DNA from: Verrucomicrobiia bacterium
Lineage (GTDB): Bacteria; Verrucomicrobiota; Verrucomicrobiia; Limisphaerales; DASXHY01
Assembly: GCA_035629175.1 (NCBI GenBank)
Contig: DASPIL010000107.1
Coordinates: forward strand, 237,719 to 301,718
Length of the DNA: 64,000 nucleotides
Direction: 5' to 3'
A program made the translations under genes and the position numbers. Below are positions 53,592 through 62,285 of the stretch, piece by piece (position 1 is the stretch's first letter; each line of letters starts with the position of its first letter). Under the pieces are notes generated by a model. That model did no database searches, had not been told where the DNA came from, and saw only the letters and a program-made list of their open reading frames with translations.

Positions 53592-56387
53592 TCACTGCCG
53601 TTTGGAACGTGCGAAAACGGGATCGTTGTCGGGCAATAGGTTGTTCGCCAGGCAGTGAAACCATTCCCGAATGGAGGTAGCGCGGCAGTTGCCAGCGATC
53701 TCCTCACGGAACATCGCTTCCATGGCGCACTCACCCAGCGCGCGATACGCCTCGAACTGAGCCTCGTCGTAAATTTGATCGGCAGTACTCTGATGCGGGA
53801 AATCGGGGTTCAAGCGCCTGTAATCGGCAAGATGCGCGGGTTCCAATCCTGTAGTCGCCAGCTTCACGTACAACATCCATCCGAGTTCCTTGCCCGGCGC
53901 AGTTTCAGGCGCGTAATCAATCTTCACCAACACGGCGTGCGAACGGCTGAATCGTTTTGAATCGAGCCGCAGGTCTGAAATGTCGGGATACATTCGAATG
54001 CCCAGATCAATCTCGGCGTACCGCTGCAGGCGGGTGAGATCGGAACACTCCATTTCCGGTTCGCATCCGCCATCGACGCACACGATGAATTTGCATCGGC
54101 GGCGCAGCAGTTCATACGCAGCAAGATTCTCGATGTGCCCGCCATCCGACAGATTCACATACCTGCATTGCTCATGGATCAAACCGAACATTTCGCGGAA
54201 CAAATACCACGGCCCGGCGCCCTCAAGCATTCGCCACAAAACTTTGCGTCCCGGGTTTCGAATCCAATAACCCAGGCGCACGTTGAACAAGGTCATGAGG
54301 AACCGGAAGTGCGGCAGCGACTTCCAACCCATGCTGGTCGAAGCCGCAGCACCCGAAACAGCAAGCGCGGTTCCCAGGTCGAAGTGCGGGTCGCCCTGTT
54401 CGAGGTTCTCGGTCGCCGCGTATCCTGTGAGCGGTGAACCGTAGAAGTGCCGGCTCACCATGAAGAAATCACCATCGCGGCCGCGGAGGTTCTTGTTCCG
54501 GCTGCTGGGGGCGTTCACGACCATGTTGACCAGATGATAGGGAGCCGCCGGGTCCGCGCCCAACTCCGACAGCTTCACCTGCTTCAAAACTTCAGTCCGT
54601 CCTTGCGCGCGTTCGCCCGACAACGCGCGGACCAGCGGGTGCTTGCCGCTTTCCTCCTCGGGGATGCGGCGGGCCAGGTAACACTCGCAAAGCCGATTCC
54701 GGTAATATCGGTGCGGAGCAAGCGTGTTGATGTTCACGCAGAACCAATTCCAGAGTGCGAGCCCCAGCGTCACCCAGAATACAACGTGGGGCATCCAGCT
54801 GACCCCATCGCGCGACAGGCCCATGCGATTACCGACGTACAAAAATGTGAAGATGAGGAAGAGCGGCCCTGTTAGAATGAACAGTCTGACGGCAAGAGTG
54901 CGGAGACGCGGCCAGCGTGGACTCAACCACGCGATCAGCGCGGCGAGCGCCGCTCCGGCCACGCCCGTGAGCGATGTCGGCAAAAGACCCGCGAGGCTTT
55001 CAAGACCCGAGCCGCTGTGGCTCCATTTGGCAAGCGATGTTCGCAACCATTCGTGTCCGTGAAACAGCGCGGGCATCAGGAAAACCGCCGCCGCTGTCAC
55101 TGTTAAAATTCCCAGCGCCACGGTCCCGTTTTCCCAAAGCCTGTGAAACAAGGCGCGTTTGGATTTGGGCGCCTGGCCGTGCGCAAGGAGCTGCAATCCC
55201 GGCAGCGCCACCCACGCCAGCCCGAAGAGAATCGCGAGCCATTTCAGCGCCATCCCGGAAGGTGATTCGGGGAAAGCGGGTACGGCCGGCCCGTTGGGAA
55301 GCATCGCATCTTCCCAAAGCCACGGTCCTGCCACGAAGGCGAGGATTGCAGCGAACAAGGGAATCGGCAGCACAATCATCAGGTTCCACGCAAGGCCGCT
55401 GGCCAGGAGTCCGAGCATGCGGATCTTCCCAATGAGCCCTCCGTGCAGCAGGTATTTGCTGTGGTTGCGAAGATGCCTGACCAACCCCGATTCAATGCCT
55501 GCCGAGCGTTGGAAAACGTCGTTCACTTTTGCCTCCGCTGCAGCCCGCGTCCGCGGCGTTGTGTCGTCTGGCTGCCGCGTTCCCAACGCGCAGCTCAGGA
55601 AACTCCCGAGGTATCCGCCTCCAGAAACCGTCGACAAATAATCGAAGTGCAGCAAGAGCCCTCGCCGCGCGAGCACCTGCACGATGCCCAGGCAAAACGT
55701 TGCGGAGCGAATGCCGCCGCCAGAAAGCGCAAGTCCCGTTGCGTTCAGCAATGGGCCTTCAGCTTTGGCATCCGGGGAAAGAATGGCGCGTCGTTCGAGA
55801 ATGGTTGCGTGCTCCTTCGCATTGATCTCCTGCGCTCGAGCAGCACCATCGAAGTCGGACTTGATATTGACCTGGTCTCGAATTCCCGCGCGCAGGTCCA
55901 CGCCAAGGGTGGCTGTAAGGCCGGACGTTTCAGCGGCGACATTGTGGATTCCTGCCATGAGCGCGAGCTCGGCCTGAACCTTCAGCAGTTCCTCGCGCAA
56001 TTGCAGCAACTCCTGACGAAATGCCCTGCGCACCTGCGGATCCCGAAAACGAATCGACGCCGTCTCGCTGGGATCTTTCCCGCTCGCATCTCCCGTCATC
56101 CAGCCGTGCCAGCGCGCAGCGTAGGGTCGGAGCAACTCGTTGAGCAATCTGATCCCGAGCTTTCGGAATTCTCCCGCCTCGGGGTGCGCTTCCATCAGTT
56201 CGCGCACCTTCGAGAACAGCGCGAACACACTCTTCGCAACGCTTTCGTCATCGCCCGACCTGAAATGCAGCTTCTGCGTCGTGATGCGGGTCGCGAACTG
56301 CACCCACAGCGCGTAGGCCGGGGCGGCATCCACCGAGGAAGGTAGCGGAGCGTTCAAGTTATCTGTTGATCCATTGATCAAAGGCAT
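53592..56387 (-). CDS. Multi-spanning patatin-like phospholipase
   Basis: This 931-residue membrane protein has a patatin lipase core split by a membrane region. The oxyanion loop is SGGGIRS (222-228); the nucleophile is Ser255 in TVSGGGYLG, where the usual glycine two residues before it is threonine; the catalytic aspartate is D748 in LSDGGHIENLA. Between Ser255 and D748 lie about six or seven hydrophobic helices (roughly 322-355, 382-402, 422-442, 465-488, 497-518, 532-552). This matches a family of large bacterial patatins, expected to hydrolyse phospholipid or lysophospholipid acyl esters. Residues 40-215 are a helical N-terminal region. The start overlaps the lipoprotein gene by 29 bases, so the gene is the last of a three-gene unit. 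Confidence 0.85.
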   Translation of the reverse strand: MPLINGSTDNLNAPLPSSVDAAPAYALWVQFATRITTQKLHFRSGDDESVAKSVFALFSKVRELMEAHPEAGEFRKLGIRLLNELLRPYAARWHGWMTGDASGKDPSETASIRFRDPQVRRAFRQELLQLREELLKVQAELALMAGIHNVAAETSGLTATLGVDLRAGIRDQVNIKSDFDGAARAQEINAKEHATILERRAILSPDAKAEGPLLNATGLALSGGGIRSATFCLGIVQVLARRGLLLHFDYLSTVSGGGYLGSFLSCALGTRQPDDTTPRTRAAAEAKVNDVFQRSAGIESGLVRHLRNHSKYLLHGGLIGKIRMLGLLASGLAWNLMIVLPIPLFAAILAFVAGPWLWEDAMLPNGPAVPAFPESPSGMALKWLAILFGLAWVALPGLQLLAHGQAPKSKRALFHRLWENGTVALGILTVTAAAVFLMPALFHGHEWLRTSLAKWSHSGSGLESLAGLLPTSLTGVAGAALAALIAWLSPRWPRLRTLAVRLFILTGPLFLIFTFLYVGNRMGLSRDGVSWMPHVVFWVTLGLALWNWFCVNINTLAPHRYYRNRLCECYLARRIPEEESGKHPLVRALSGERAQGRTEVLKQVKLSELGADPAAPYHLVNMVVNAPSSRNKNLRGRDGDFFMVSRHFYGSPLTGYAATENLEQGDPHFDLGTALAVSGAAASTSMGWKSLPHFRFLMTLFNVRLGYWIRNPGRKVLWRMLEGAGPWYLFREMFGLIHEQCRYVNLSDGGHIENLAAYELLRRRCKFIVCVDGGCEPEMECSDLTRLQRYAEIDLGIRMYPDISDLRLDSKRFSRSHAVLVKIDYAPETAPGKELGWMLYVKLATTGLEPAHLADYRRLNPDFPHQSTADQIYDEAQFEAYRALGECAMEAMFREEIAGNCRATSIREWFHCLANNLLPDNDPVFARSKRQ

Positions 56388-57192
56388 CAGCGCGAGGGTG
56401 CGCCGATAAATTTTCCCGGGAGTTCAACGCTCGCGCTGCGTTGAGAACTTCCCGCGCGCGGATCTGCCGGCGGATGTCGGCGCTGAAGGAGGCCGCAGCA
56501 GGCAAAGTTTCGGTCCCCGCCGCAAGCGCGGCGAAGTCGTCGACGCCAAAGGTTTCGCCATAAACATTCAATGCATCTTCCAACGCCCGGCGCGCCAGCT
56601 CCGGCGATGTGGCCTGCCGCGCGGTTGCCAGGCCAATCCAGGCGCGCATTTCTGCGAGGTAATCGCGAATCTCGGGACTCGATGCGAGCCGCTCTTGTTC
56701 AAGGCGGAGCGCGTCGAGAGCCTCGCGCGATGCCGCTTGATCCCGGACGCTCCATGTGTCGTTCGTGCTGTTCGCAAACCACCACAGGAGCGTCTGCTGG
56801 CATCGCTTCAACGCCTTGTCGCGATCGGTATGCAGGTCGGATTCTGCAACCTCATTGAAGGTTCCCTTTGCCAGGCTGAACTGGCCGTGGCTCAGGAAGA
56901 GCAGCGCCTGCCGCACTCGCAATGCTGCGGCGATCGCGGGTTGACCAGGATGCGCGGCAATAAAGTTGTCGATCCGCGCCGTCTCCGTTTGCCAGGTTGC
57001 GGGTGCGCCGGCTCGCGGATCAGGCAGCCCAACGTGTCCACCGAGCATCGCCGCGTTTGAGTGAGCAACGATGTCGGCGACTTGCTTGCGCGTCGCGCAA
57101 CCGGACGTTGCGCTCAAGGCAGCGATCAGCGGCAGCATCAGAATCGTGCTGAACGAACAGAAGCCACGTGAGGTCCGAAACGGTATTTTCAT
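56359..57192 (-). CDS. Predicted lipoprotein, TPR-like, of the patatin operon
   Basis: This 277-residue exported protein starts at the ATG at 57192 (KIPFRTSRGF), which gives a basic start, a hydrophobic core (FSTILMLPLIAALSATSG) and a possible lipobox ending at Cys32 (TSGC). The longer frame begins inside the upstream gene and would bury this signal. The mature part is alpha-helical: HPGQPAIAAALRVRQALLFLSHGQFSLAKGTFNEVAESD has the size alternation of a TPR/SEL-like repeat, and several similar helices follow. No enzyme motif is seen. It starts 10 bases after the stop of the 661-residue gene and overlaps the patatin start by 29 bases, indicating coupled translation. Confidence 0.7.
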   Translation of the reverse strand: MKIPFRTSRGFCSFSTILMLPLIAALSATSGCATRKQVADIVAHSNAAMLGGHVGLPDPRAGAPATWQTETARIDNFIAAHPGQPAIAAALRVRQALLFLSHGQFSLAKGTFNEVAESDLHTDRDKALKRCQQTLLWWFANSTNDTWSVRDQAASREALDALRLEQERLASSPEIRDYLAEMRAWIGLATARQATSPELARRALEDALNVYGETFGVDDFAALAAGTETLPAAASFSADIRRQIRAREVLNAARALNSRENLSAHPRADAFDQWINR

Positions 57193-57202
57193 GGATAATC
57201 CT

Positions 57203-59188
57203 TTAGGCCGACGCCGCGGTTTCCAGGAGACGCCCGAACAGCTTTTTGAACGCCGCTGATTCCGGATTGATCCTGGCAAATTCTCCACGTCCCCAGGCTG
57301 CGACCAGTCCGCCAACAAGCCATGGCACGCCGGACAAATCGAGGCGGGTTCCCAACTCGGCGCGCGCCTGCACGAGGCTGTCATCCACGACTTTGGTGAG
57401 CGCGTCCGTGAGCGATTCCGTCGTGCTGTTCTCGATCCTCGCCCGGCCCGAGCGCGCGGCCGCGCGCAGTACTTCGTGCACGGTCGCAACCAGCACTGCT
57501 CCCGAGAGAAGCGTTTTTTCATCGGAACCCGCTGCGCGAACCACGGCATTCAACACGGCTGTCGCAATATTGCTCCTGGCCCGATCGAACAACTCCGGGT
57601 TCTGCGCAACGGCCTCTGAAGCAGCGGTCATGAGGGCTGCTGCGTTGAGGCCCGTGAGCGTTTGTGCTTTGACGAGCTCCGCCAGGCTCGCGGAAAAGTC
57701 AGCGATCAATGTGGCGTAACGCGTCTTCACAAGGGAAGGATTCTGCGCAAATGCCTGCAGCATGCCGCTTGTCGCGGCAGCCGCCAGAGTGCGCGCATCA
57801 AGGCTGGATAGCGTGTGAACCGCATTCAACACGCCCCCGACGACCGTGCGGGCGAGTTCGGCGTTGTCGGATTCGATGATCAATTCCGGATGAGCGCCAA
57901 ACACGCCGGCGACTTCAGTGACCATTTCCTCCAGGCCCTGGCGGCTGAAGGAAGCCTGGATTCCGTCGCGCGCGACGGTGCTCACAAAGGAATTCAGGAA
58001 TGCGCGAAGCCACGGCTGGTTGCCGGCTTTCGCGGCGAGCAGCCCGGGTTTCGCTGCAACCGCCGCGATGGCCGCATCGCCGATTCGAAACAGCGTTTCG
58101 TTGCTGAGTAGATTTGCGTCAGGAATTTCGTTCAACTCGGTCACCATTCCCAGCAGCACATCCCGGAGCAGTTCAGGTTGGCCGTCCAGCAACAGGGGGC
58201 CGTAACGTCCCATCCCTTCGAGTCCCGCGCGCAGAAGATCTCCCCAATGATCCGCGAAGAACTGTTTGAACGTTGGGCTGTTGCTCACCAGCGGCGAGGC
58301 GTGTTTCAGAACGTCCGACGCAAGTTGTTTGAACGAATTTGCCTGGTCTTCGCCGAGTAATTCAGAGGCGCGCTGCAGGCCTTTGCCAACCAGCAGGGGA
58401 TACCCGCGACCCTGGAATAATCCGGCGAGAAATTCATCGCCGTCAGGCGATTCACCGCGTGCCGTTGCCAGCACATCCATCAACGCCAGCAACCAACGGC
58501 TATCTGCCGTCAGCAAGCCGCGATGATCCAGCATTCCATTCAGGCTGGCGCTGAGCGCGTGCCGCAACAGCGGACTCCACGCGGAGAATTCTTCCAGGTC
58601 AGGACTCGCGAATCGTTCGAGAATCGATTGAACAGCGCCGCGCAGTGCGGGATCGCGAACAAGCAAGGCGGTGTTTTCTGCGCCGAATTCGCTGAGAACA
58701 TCTGCCACGAGCAAGCCGATCCGTGCAGCGTAGCCCAACTCGCGATCATCCTTTCCCGCGCTGATATGAAATGCGGCCGCGAGCAGGTCGGGATCGCTCA
58801 AGTCAAACTGCGGCAGTCTGCGTCGCAGTTCGGTCACATACTCGGCGTCGGGCCGAAGCGGTGCGACGATCAATCGCTCAGGGAAAACGCGCCGATAACA
58901 GTTTCCGACAAAACTGCCGTCAGGCGCTTCCTTCGCGAGTTCTAGAAGCAGCTCGGAACGCGTGTCGCCGAGCGGATCGCCGGATGCGCCGTCGCCGCCG
59001 GCCAGGTATTCCTTGAGTTCTCGAACCTTTTGAAGCGCGGTGGGGCCATTGTAGATCTCGGGCATCAACAGCACCAGGGCGCCCTGGACGGCTTCGCGTT
59101 CGGCCACAAGGGCGTCAAGGCGATGCCCGAATTTGATGATTCCTCTGGCGACAGAAATAGCGAGTGCTGCTGTGGAAGGTGAAATCAT
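57203..59188 (-). CDS. Large alpha-helical protein of unknown function, first gene of the patatin operon
   Basis: The product (661 residues from the ATG at 59188; the open frame allows 682) is rich in alanine and leucine and appears to be helical throughout, without transmembrane helices, signal peptide or cysteine pairs. The N-terminal helix is SPSTAALAISVARGIIKFGHRLDALVAEREA. Long stretches of paired helices, for example around 160-260 and 330-620, suggest an alpha-solenoid, with recurring NPELFDRARSNIATAVLNAVV- and HPELIIESDNAELARTVVGGVLNAV-like units. I do not recognise a family. Its place directly before a lipoprotein and a membrane patatin suggests a scaffold or regulator for that enzyme. 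Confidence 0.65.
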   Translation of the reverse strand: MISPSTAALAISVARGIIKFGHRLDALVAEREAVQGALVLLMPEIYNGPTALQKVRELKEYLAGGDGASGDPLGDTRSELLLELAKEAPDGSFVGNCYRRVFPERLIVAPLRPDAEYVTELRRRLPQFDLSDPDLLAAAFHISAGKDDRELGYAARIGLLVADVLSEFGAENTALLVRDPALRGAVQSILERFASPDLEEFSAWSPLLRHALSASLNGMLDHRGLLTADSRWLLALMDVLATARGESPDGDEFLAGLFQGRGYPLLVGKGLQRASELLGEDQANSFKQLASDVLKHASPLVSNSPTFKQFFADHWGDLLRAGLEGMGRYGPLLLDGQPELLRDVLLGMVTELNEIPDANLLSNETLFRIGDAAIAAVAAKPGLLAAKAGNQPWLRAFLNSFVSTVARDGIQASFSRQGLEEMVTEVAGVFGAHPELIIESDNAELARTVVGGVLNAVHTLSSLDARTLAAAATSGMLQAFAQNPSLVKTRYATLIADFSASLAELVKAQTLTGLNAAALMTAASEAVAQNPELFDRARSNIATAVLNAVVRAAGSDEKTLLSGAVLVATVHEVLRAAARSGRARIENSTTESLTDALTKVVDDSLVQARAELGTRLDLSGVPWLVGGLVAAWGRGEFARINPESAAFKKLFGRLLETAASA

Positions 59189-59425
59189 ACCATCGTCCGT
59201 TGTTCCAAAGGCTGATGGCCGGAGTGTGCTGAGTCGTTTCGTGCCGGGCAACTACAAAGAAGCAAACCCGGCGTGGCGGCGGCGCATCTGACACTGCCCA
59301 AGCTGCAATGCAGGAGCAGCGCGGCTCTTCAGGCCGCGTAAGCGTAAAAAGATTAGCCCAGGGCTGGCCGGTTTCCACAACGGACGTCGTCGGAACGTTG
59401 AACCGGCCTGAAGGCACGCGCTCCG
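59189..59425. other. Intergenic region upstream of the patatin operon
   Basis: These 237 bases lie between the start of the first patatin-operon gene and the 3' end of the glycosylase gene on the same strand. They should contain the operon promoter. I see no clear promoter boxes and no repeat of the families found elsewhere. Confidence 0.3.
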
Positions 59426-60001
59426 TCAGGCGCGGGCGCGCGAGACGAACGGATTCCCCTTGATGTAAAACCGCAGGTTGCGCTTTGCCCAGTGCTTCGC
59501 GTACGCAACGCCGACGCGAGGACCTTTTGCAATGACGAAGGAAGCAGTATCTTCGTCTTCAGCAATGAACAGCGTGTTGCTGAGCAGGTCGTGGCCGTTC
59601 ACGCTCTTGTCAATTCCCATGGCACGACACAGCAAACCGGGGCCCTGCGTGCGGCTTTCCAGATTCTTTACAGGCTCCAGCGCCCGCAGCAGCACAGCCG
59701 ACGCATGGCCCTCCGGCTGCGTGACCACGTTAATGCAGTAATACATGCCGTAGATGAAGTAGACGTAGGCATGTCCAGGCGGCCCGAACATCACTTCTGT
59801 CCGGGGAGTTCGCCCTTTCGAGGAGTGCGCGGCGAGGTCGTGCTCGCCGAGGTAAGCTTCCACTTCGACAATTCTGCCAACGCGTTCGACGCCCTCTTCG
59901 ACATGCACGAGAAGCTTGCCGAGCAGTTCCCGCGCAACGTGAATGGTGTCGCGATTGTAGAACTCGCGTGGCAGGCGCCTGCTTGTCAGGTCAATGGTCA
60001 T
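59426..60001 (-). CDS. 3-methyladenine DNA glycosylase (Aag/MPG type)
   Basis: This 191-residue base-excision repair enzyme removes alkylated purines, hypoxanthine and related lesions. Key stretches are FYNRDTIHVARELLGKLLVH at the N-terminus, then GRIVEVEAYLGEHDLAAHSSKGRTPRTEVMFGPPGHAYVYFIYGMYYCINVV, which contains the catalytic glutamate (EVEAY) and the intercalating tyrosine region (YVYFIYGMYYC), and LLRALEP and GPGLLCRAMGID. It is the small Aag-like fold, unrelated to AlkA or Tag. The ATG at 60001 is chosen because the longer frame runs into the hairpin-repeat array. Confidence 0.93.
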   Translation of the reverse strand: MTIDLTSRRLPREFYNRDTIHVARELLGKLLVHVEEGVERVGRIVEVEAYLGEHDLAAHSSKGRTPRTEVMFGPPGHAYVYFIYGMYYCINVVTQPEGHASAVLLRALEPVKNLESRTQGPGLLCRAMGIDKSVNGHDLLSNTLFIAEDEDTASFVIAKGPRVGVAYAKHWAKRNLRFYIKGNPFVSRARA

Positions 60002-60011
60002 GCATCGTGGC

Positions 60012-60112
60012 GCAGGTTTCCACACCTGCTGTATCGCCAGCTTCCATGCTGGCAGAGCGTGGACCGCGCGAGCAGGTTTGGAAACCTGCGATACAGCAGA
60101 CTTCGAAATCTG
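60012..60112. repeat. Array of four palindromic hairpins
   Basis: Four hairpins follow each other: GCAGGTTTCCACACCTGC (60012-60029), CCAGCTTCCATGCTGG (60037-60052), GCAGGTTTGGAAACCTGC (60072-60089, perfect) and CAGACTTCGAAATCTG (60097-60112). Linkers include TGTATCGC and GATACAG, which are complementary in sense. The array lies just downstream of the LtaS-like gene's stop and upstream of the glycosylase. It is the densest copy of this repeat family in the window. Confidence 0.8.
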
Positions 60113-60114
60113 CG

Positions 60115-62133
60115 CTACTCCCGCGGCGCCGACTTGGCCGCCTCCGTCCGTTCCTGGCTCAACGTTGCGGGCGCCTCATCTATTCGGAATTGGCGGTTCA
60201 TATAAAGCTCGTCTGCAACCTGGTAGAGTGCCGTCGCGTTCTTTTCCAGTTCCGCATATTCGGGCGTGGTTCCCGGCACGGGTTGGAGTTCCACAAGCTT
60301 CGGATCGCCTTCATAGAAATACGCCGCCTTCTGCAGTCCCAGGATCACCATTCTCGCGTCTGCGTACATCCCGATGCTGCGATTATGATTCAGCAGCGCG
60401 CGAGCGGCCTCGGGCGGGTCGTTCAACAGGTCGCGGCCAAAGAACATCGTTTCATACGGACGCCCGAGAAGACCCAGCAGCGTGGGTGCGACGTCGAGCG
60501 AATTCCCCAGCGTCCCGACGCGCTGCGGTTCCTTCACGACGGCGGGCCCAAAGATCACAAACGGAATCTCATACGAAAAGATCGGAACTTCCTGTGCCCC
60601 GTAAACGCGCGCGCCGTGATCGGCCACGACGACGAAAAGCGTGTTGGTCCAGAACGCCTCCTTCTTCGCATCGCGGAAAAACTTGCCGAGGCACCAGTCC
60701 GTGTATTTGACGACCTTCTTCCGGCTGCGTTTCGGCACTTCGGGGTCTTCATCAATACGGCCGCGCGGATAGGTGTAGGGCTTGTGATTGGAAACGGTCA
60801 GGACGGTTCCAAGAAACGGCTGCCCAGTTTCGTTGAGTTTTCGGAATTCCTCGATCGATCGCGCAAAGAGATCTTCATCCGACACGCCCCAGATCGTTGT
60901 GAACACGGGATCCTTGAAATCCTTCTGCTCGATGAATCGATCCCACCCATTGTTGACGGCATAAGCCCGCATGCCGTCGAACAGGCCGCGCCCGCCATAC
61001 AGGAACAGCGTGTTGTAACCGTCGCGCTTCAGCACGCGCGCGATCGATTCCACGTTCTCCGAGCGATCGCGCTTGACGATGGAGTCCCCTGGCAACGGCG
61101 GGAAAGATGAAAAAACGCCCTCGAATCCGCGCACCGTCCGGTTCCCGCTCGCATAAATGTTGGAGAACAGCAGCCCTTCCTCTGTCATCAGCTTGTCCAT
61201 CTCAGGTGTCAGCGTGTCCTTGCGCCCAAGCGCCCCGAAAAATTCCGAGCCCAGCGCCTCTTCGAGAATGAGCACGACATTCAGTTTTGGACGCGTGGGA
61301 TCGCCGGAAATTTTTCGGCGGATGCTTTCCGGGCCGCCGACGAATTCCGCCTCGGGCGATGCCAGCAACTTGCGAACGCGTGCATAGGCTTCGTCGTGGG
61401 GAAGCGTCCTATAGTGCGCGGCATACTCAAGGTTGCGGGTCCAAGCAGCATGAACAAACGACAGAGAGCCGTTGTTCGCCACTTCGTTGATGGTTCGATC
61501 CTGGCTGAATTGCGTTCCCTGGAGGCTGATTGTGAATAGCAGCACCACTACCACGCCTGTGGCACCGGCGAGCCGGAGGAAACGCGATCGCGACGGAATG
61601 GAGTTTTGCCACATCGGCTTGAACCAGGCAAAGGCGCCAATCGTCCAGCCGATTCCCAGGCCAAGGCAGATCGCGATGATCGTGTAGAGCGGATAGGAAT
61701 CGCGGATGTTGCCCACGACCTCATCGGGATAAATCAGGTAATCCACGGCGACCGTATTGAATCGCGAATGGAATTCCTCGAAGAAAAAGAACTCGGTGAA
61801 CAGGATGAAGATCTGGACTGCCCAAAACAGCGCCATGCCGCATGCGAGCAGCGTGCGATGCCAGCGCCGCGCGAACCAGCGCTCCTTGACGATCCAAAAC
61901 CAGAAGAGCAGCGGCAGGGTGGTGATCAGCGACATGACAATGTCCTGGTGCAACCCGATGAAAAACGCCTGGACGGATGTGCCGAAGGACACGTTCGCCT
62001 TGCCTGCAAAGGAGAAGTAGAGGATCAGCCGGAGGATGGTGAGGGCGACCACCAGTGTGGCAAAGAAGAATGTGGCAAACCCATAGCGGGAATGTCTCCA
62101 AACGCGTTTGGTTGGATCGAGTTCTTCAGTCAT
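60115..62133 (-). CDS. LtaS/MdoB-like membrane sulfatase-fold transferase
   Basis: This 672-residue inner-membrane protein has about five N-terminal helices (roughly 20-205) and a large extracytoplasmic alkaline-phosphatase-fold domain. VVLILEEALGSEFFG (288-300) supplies a metal-binding glutamate, Thr333 in ASGNRTVRGFEGV is the nucleophile position, and VVADHGARVYG carries the late metal-binding Asp-His. This group includes lipoteichoic acid synthase and the osmoregulated-glucan phosphoglycerol transferase MdoB. In a Gram-negative host, phosphoglycerol or phosphoethanolamine transfer to a periplasmic glycan or lipid is the better guess. The ATG at 62133 is used rather than 62193. The palindrome array follows its stop. 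Confidence 0.85.
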   Translation of the reverse strand: MTEELDPTKRVWRHSRYGFATFFFATLVVALTILRLILYFSFAGKANVSFGTSVQAFFIGLHQDIVMSLITTLPLLFWFWIVKERWFARRWHRTLLACGMALFWAVQIFILFTEFFFFEEFHSRFNTVAVDYLIYPDEVVGNIRDSYPLYTIIAICLGLGIGWTIGAFAWFKPMWQNSIPSRSRFLRLAGATGVVVVLLFTISLQGTQFSQDRTINEVANNGSLSFVHAAWTRNLEYAAHYRTLPHDEAYARVRKLLASPEAEFVGGPESIRRKISGDPTRPKLNVVLILEEALGSEFFGALGRKDTLTPEMDKLMTEEGLLFSNIYASGNRTVRGFEGVFSSFPPLPGDSIVKRDRSENVESIARVLKRDGYNTLFLYGGRGLFDGMRAYAVNNGWDRFIEQKDFKDPVFTTIWGVSDEDLFARSIEEFRKLNETGQPFLGTVLTVSNHKPYTYPRGRIDEDPEVPKRSRKKVVKYTDWCLGKFFRDAKKEAFWTNTLFVVVADHGARVYGAQEVPIFSYEIPFVIFGPAVVKEPQRVGTLGNSLDVAPTLLGLLGRPYETMFFGRDLLNDPPEAARALLNHNRSIGMYADARMVILGLQKAAYFYEGDPKLVELQPVPGTTPEYAELEKNATALYQVADELYMNRQFRIDEAPATLSQERTEAAKSAPRE

Positions 62134-62234
62134 GGCGATTGCACAAAGGTCAGGATCGCGATTCGTTTCAATTCCGGCACCCGCTAATGACACTTGGTCT
62201 GCCAGTGCTGTTCAATTCCAAAATGCGCGATGCA

Positions 62235-62266
62235 CTGCGATACAGCAGGCTTGGAACGGTGCGCTG
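62235..62266 (+). repeat. Degenerate copy of the hairpin repeat
   Basis: CTGCGATACAGCAGGCTTGGAACGGTGCGCTGC-type sequence (positions given) shares the CTGCGATACAGCAG linker with the copies at 38561 and 60088, but its palindrome arm is imperfect. It lies in the divergent gap between the LtaS-like gene and the YkgJ-type gene. Confidence 0.55.
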
Positions 62267-62285
62267 CGCGTGCCAGATTGTTAAC

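Noticed and set aside
55443..56345. Forward-strand frame of 300 codons
   Set aside because: It is antisense to the N-terminal half of the patatin gene, which has clear active-site motifs.
53592..59188. CBASS or another known patatin-effector defence system
   Set aside because: No cyclase, sensor, reverse transcriptase or ancillary defence gene is adjacent, and the patatin is the large multi-spanning type with a lipoprotein partner.
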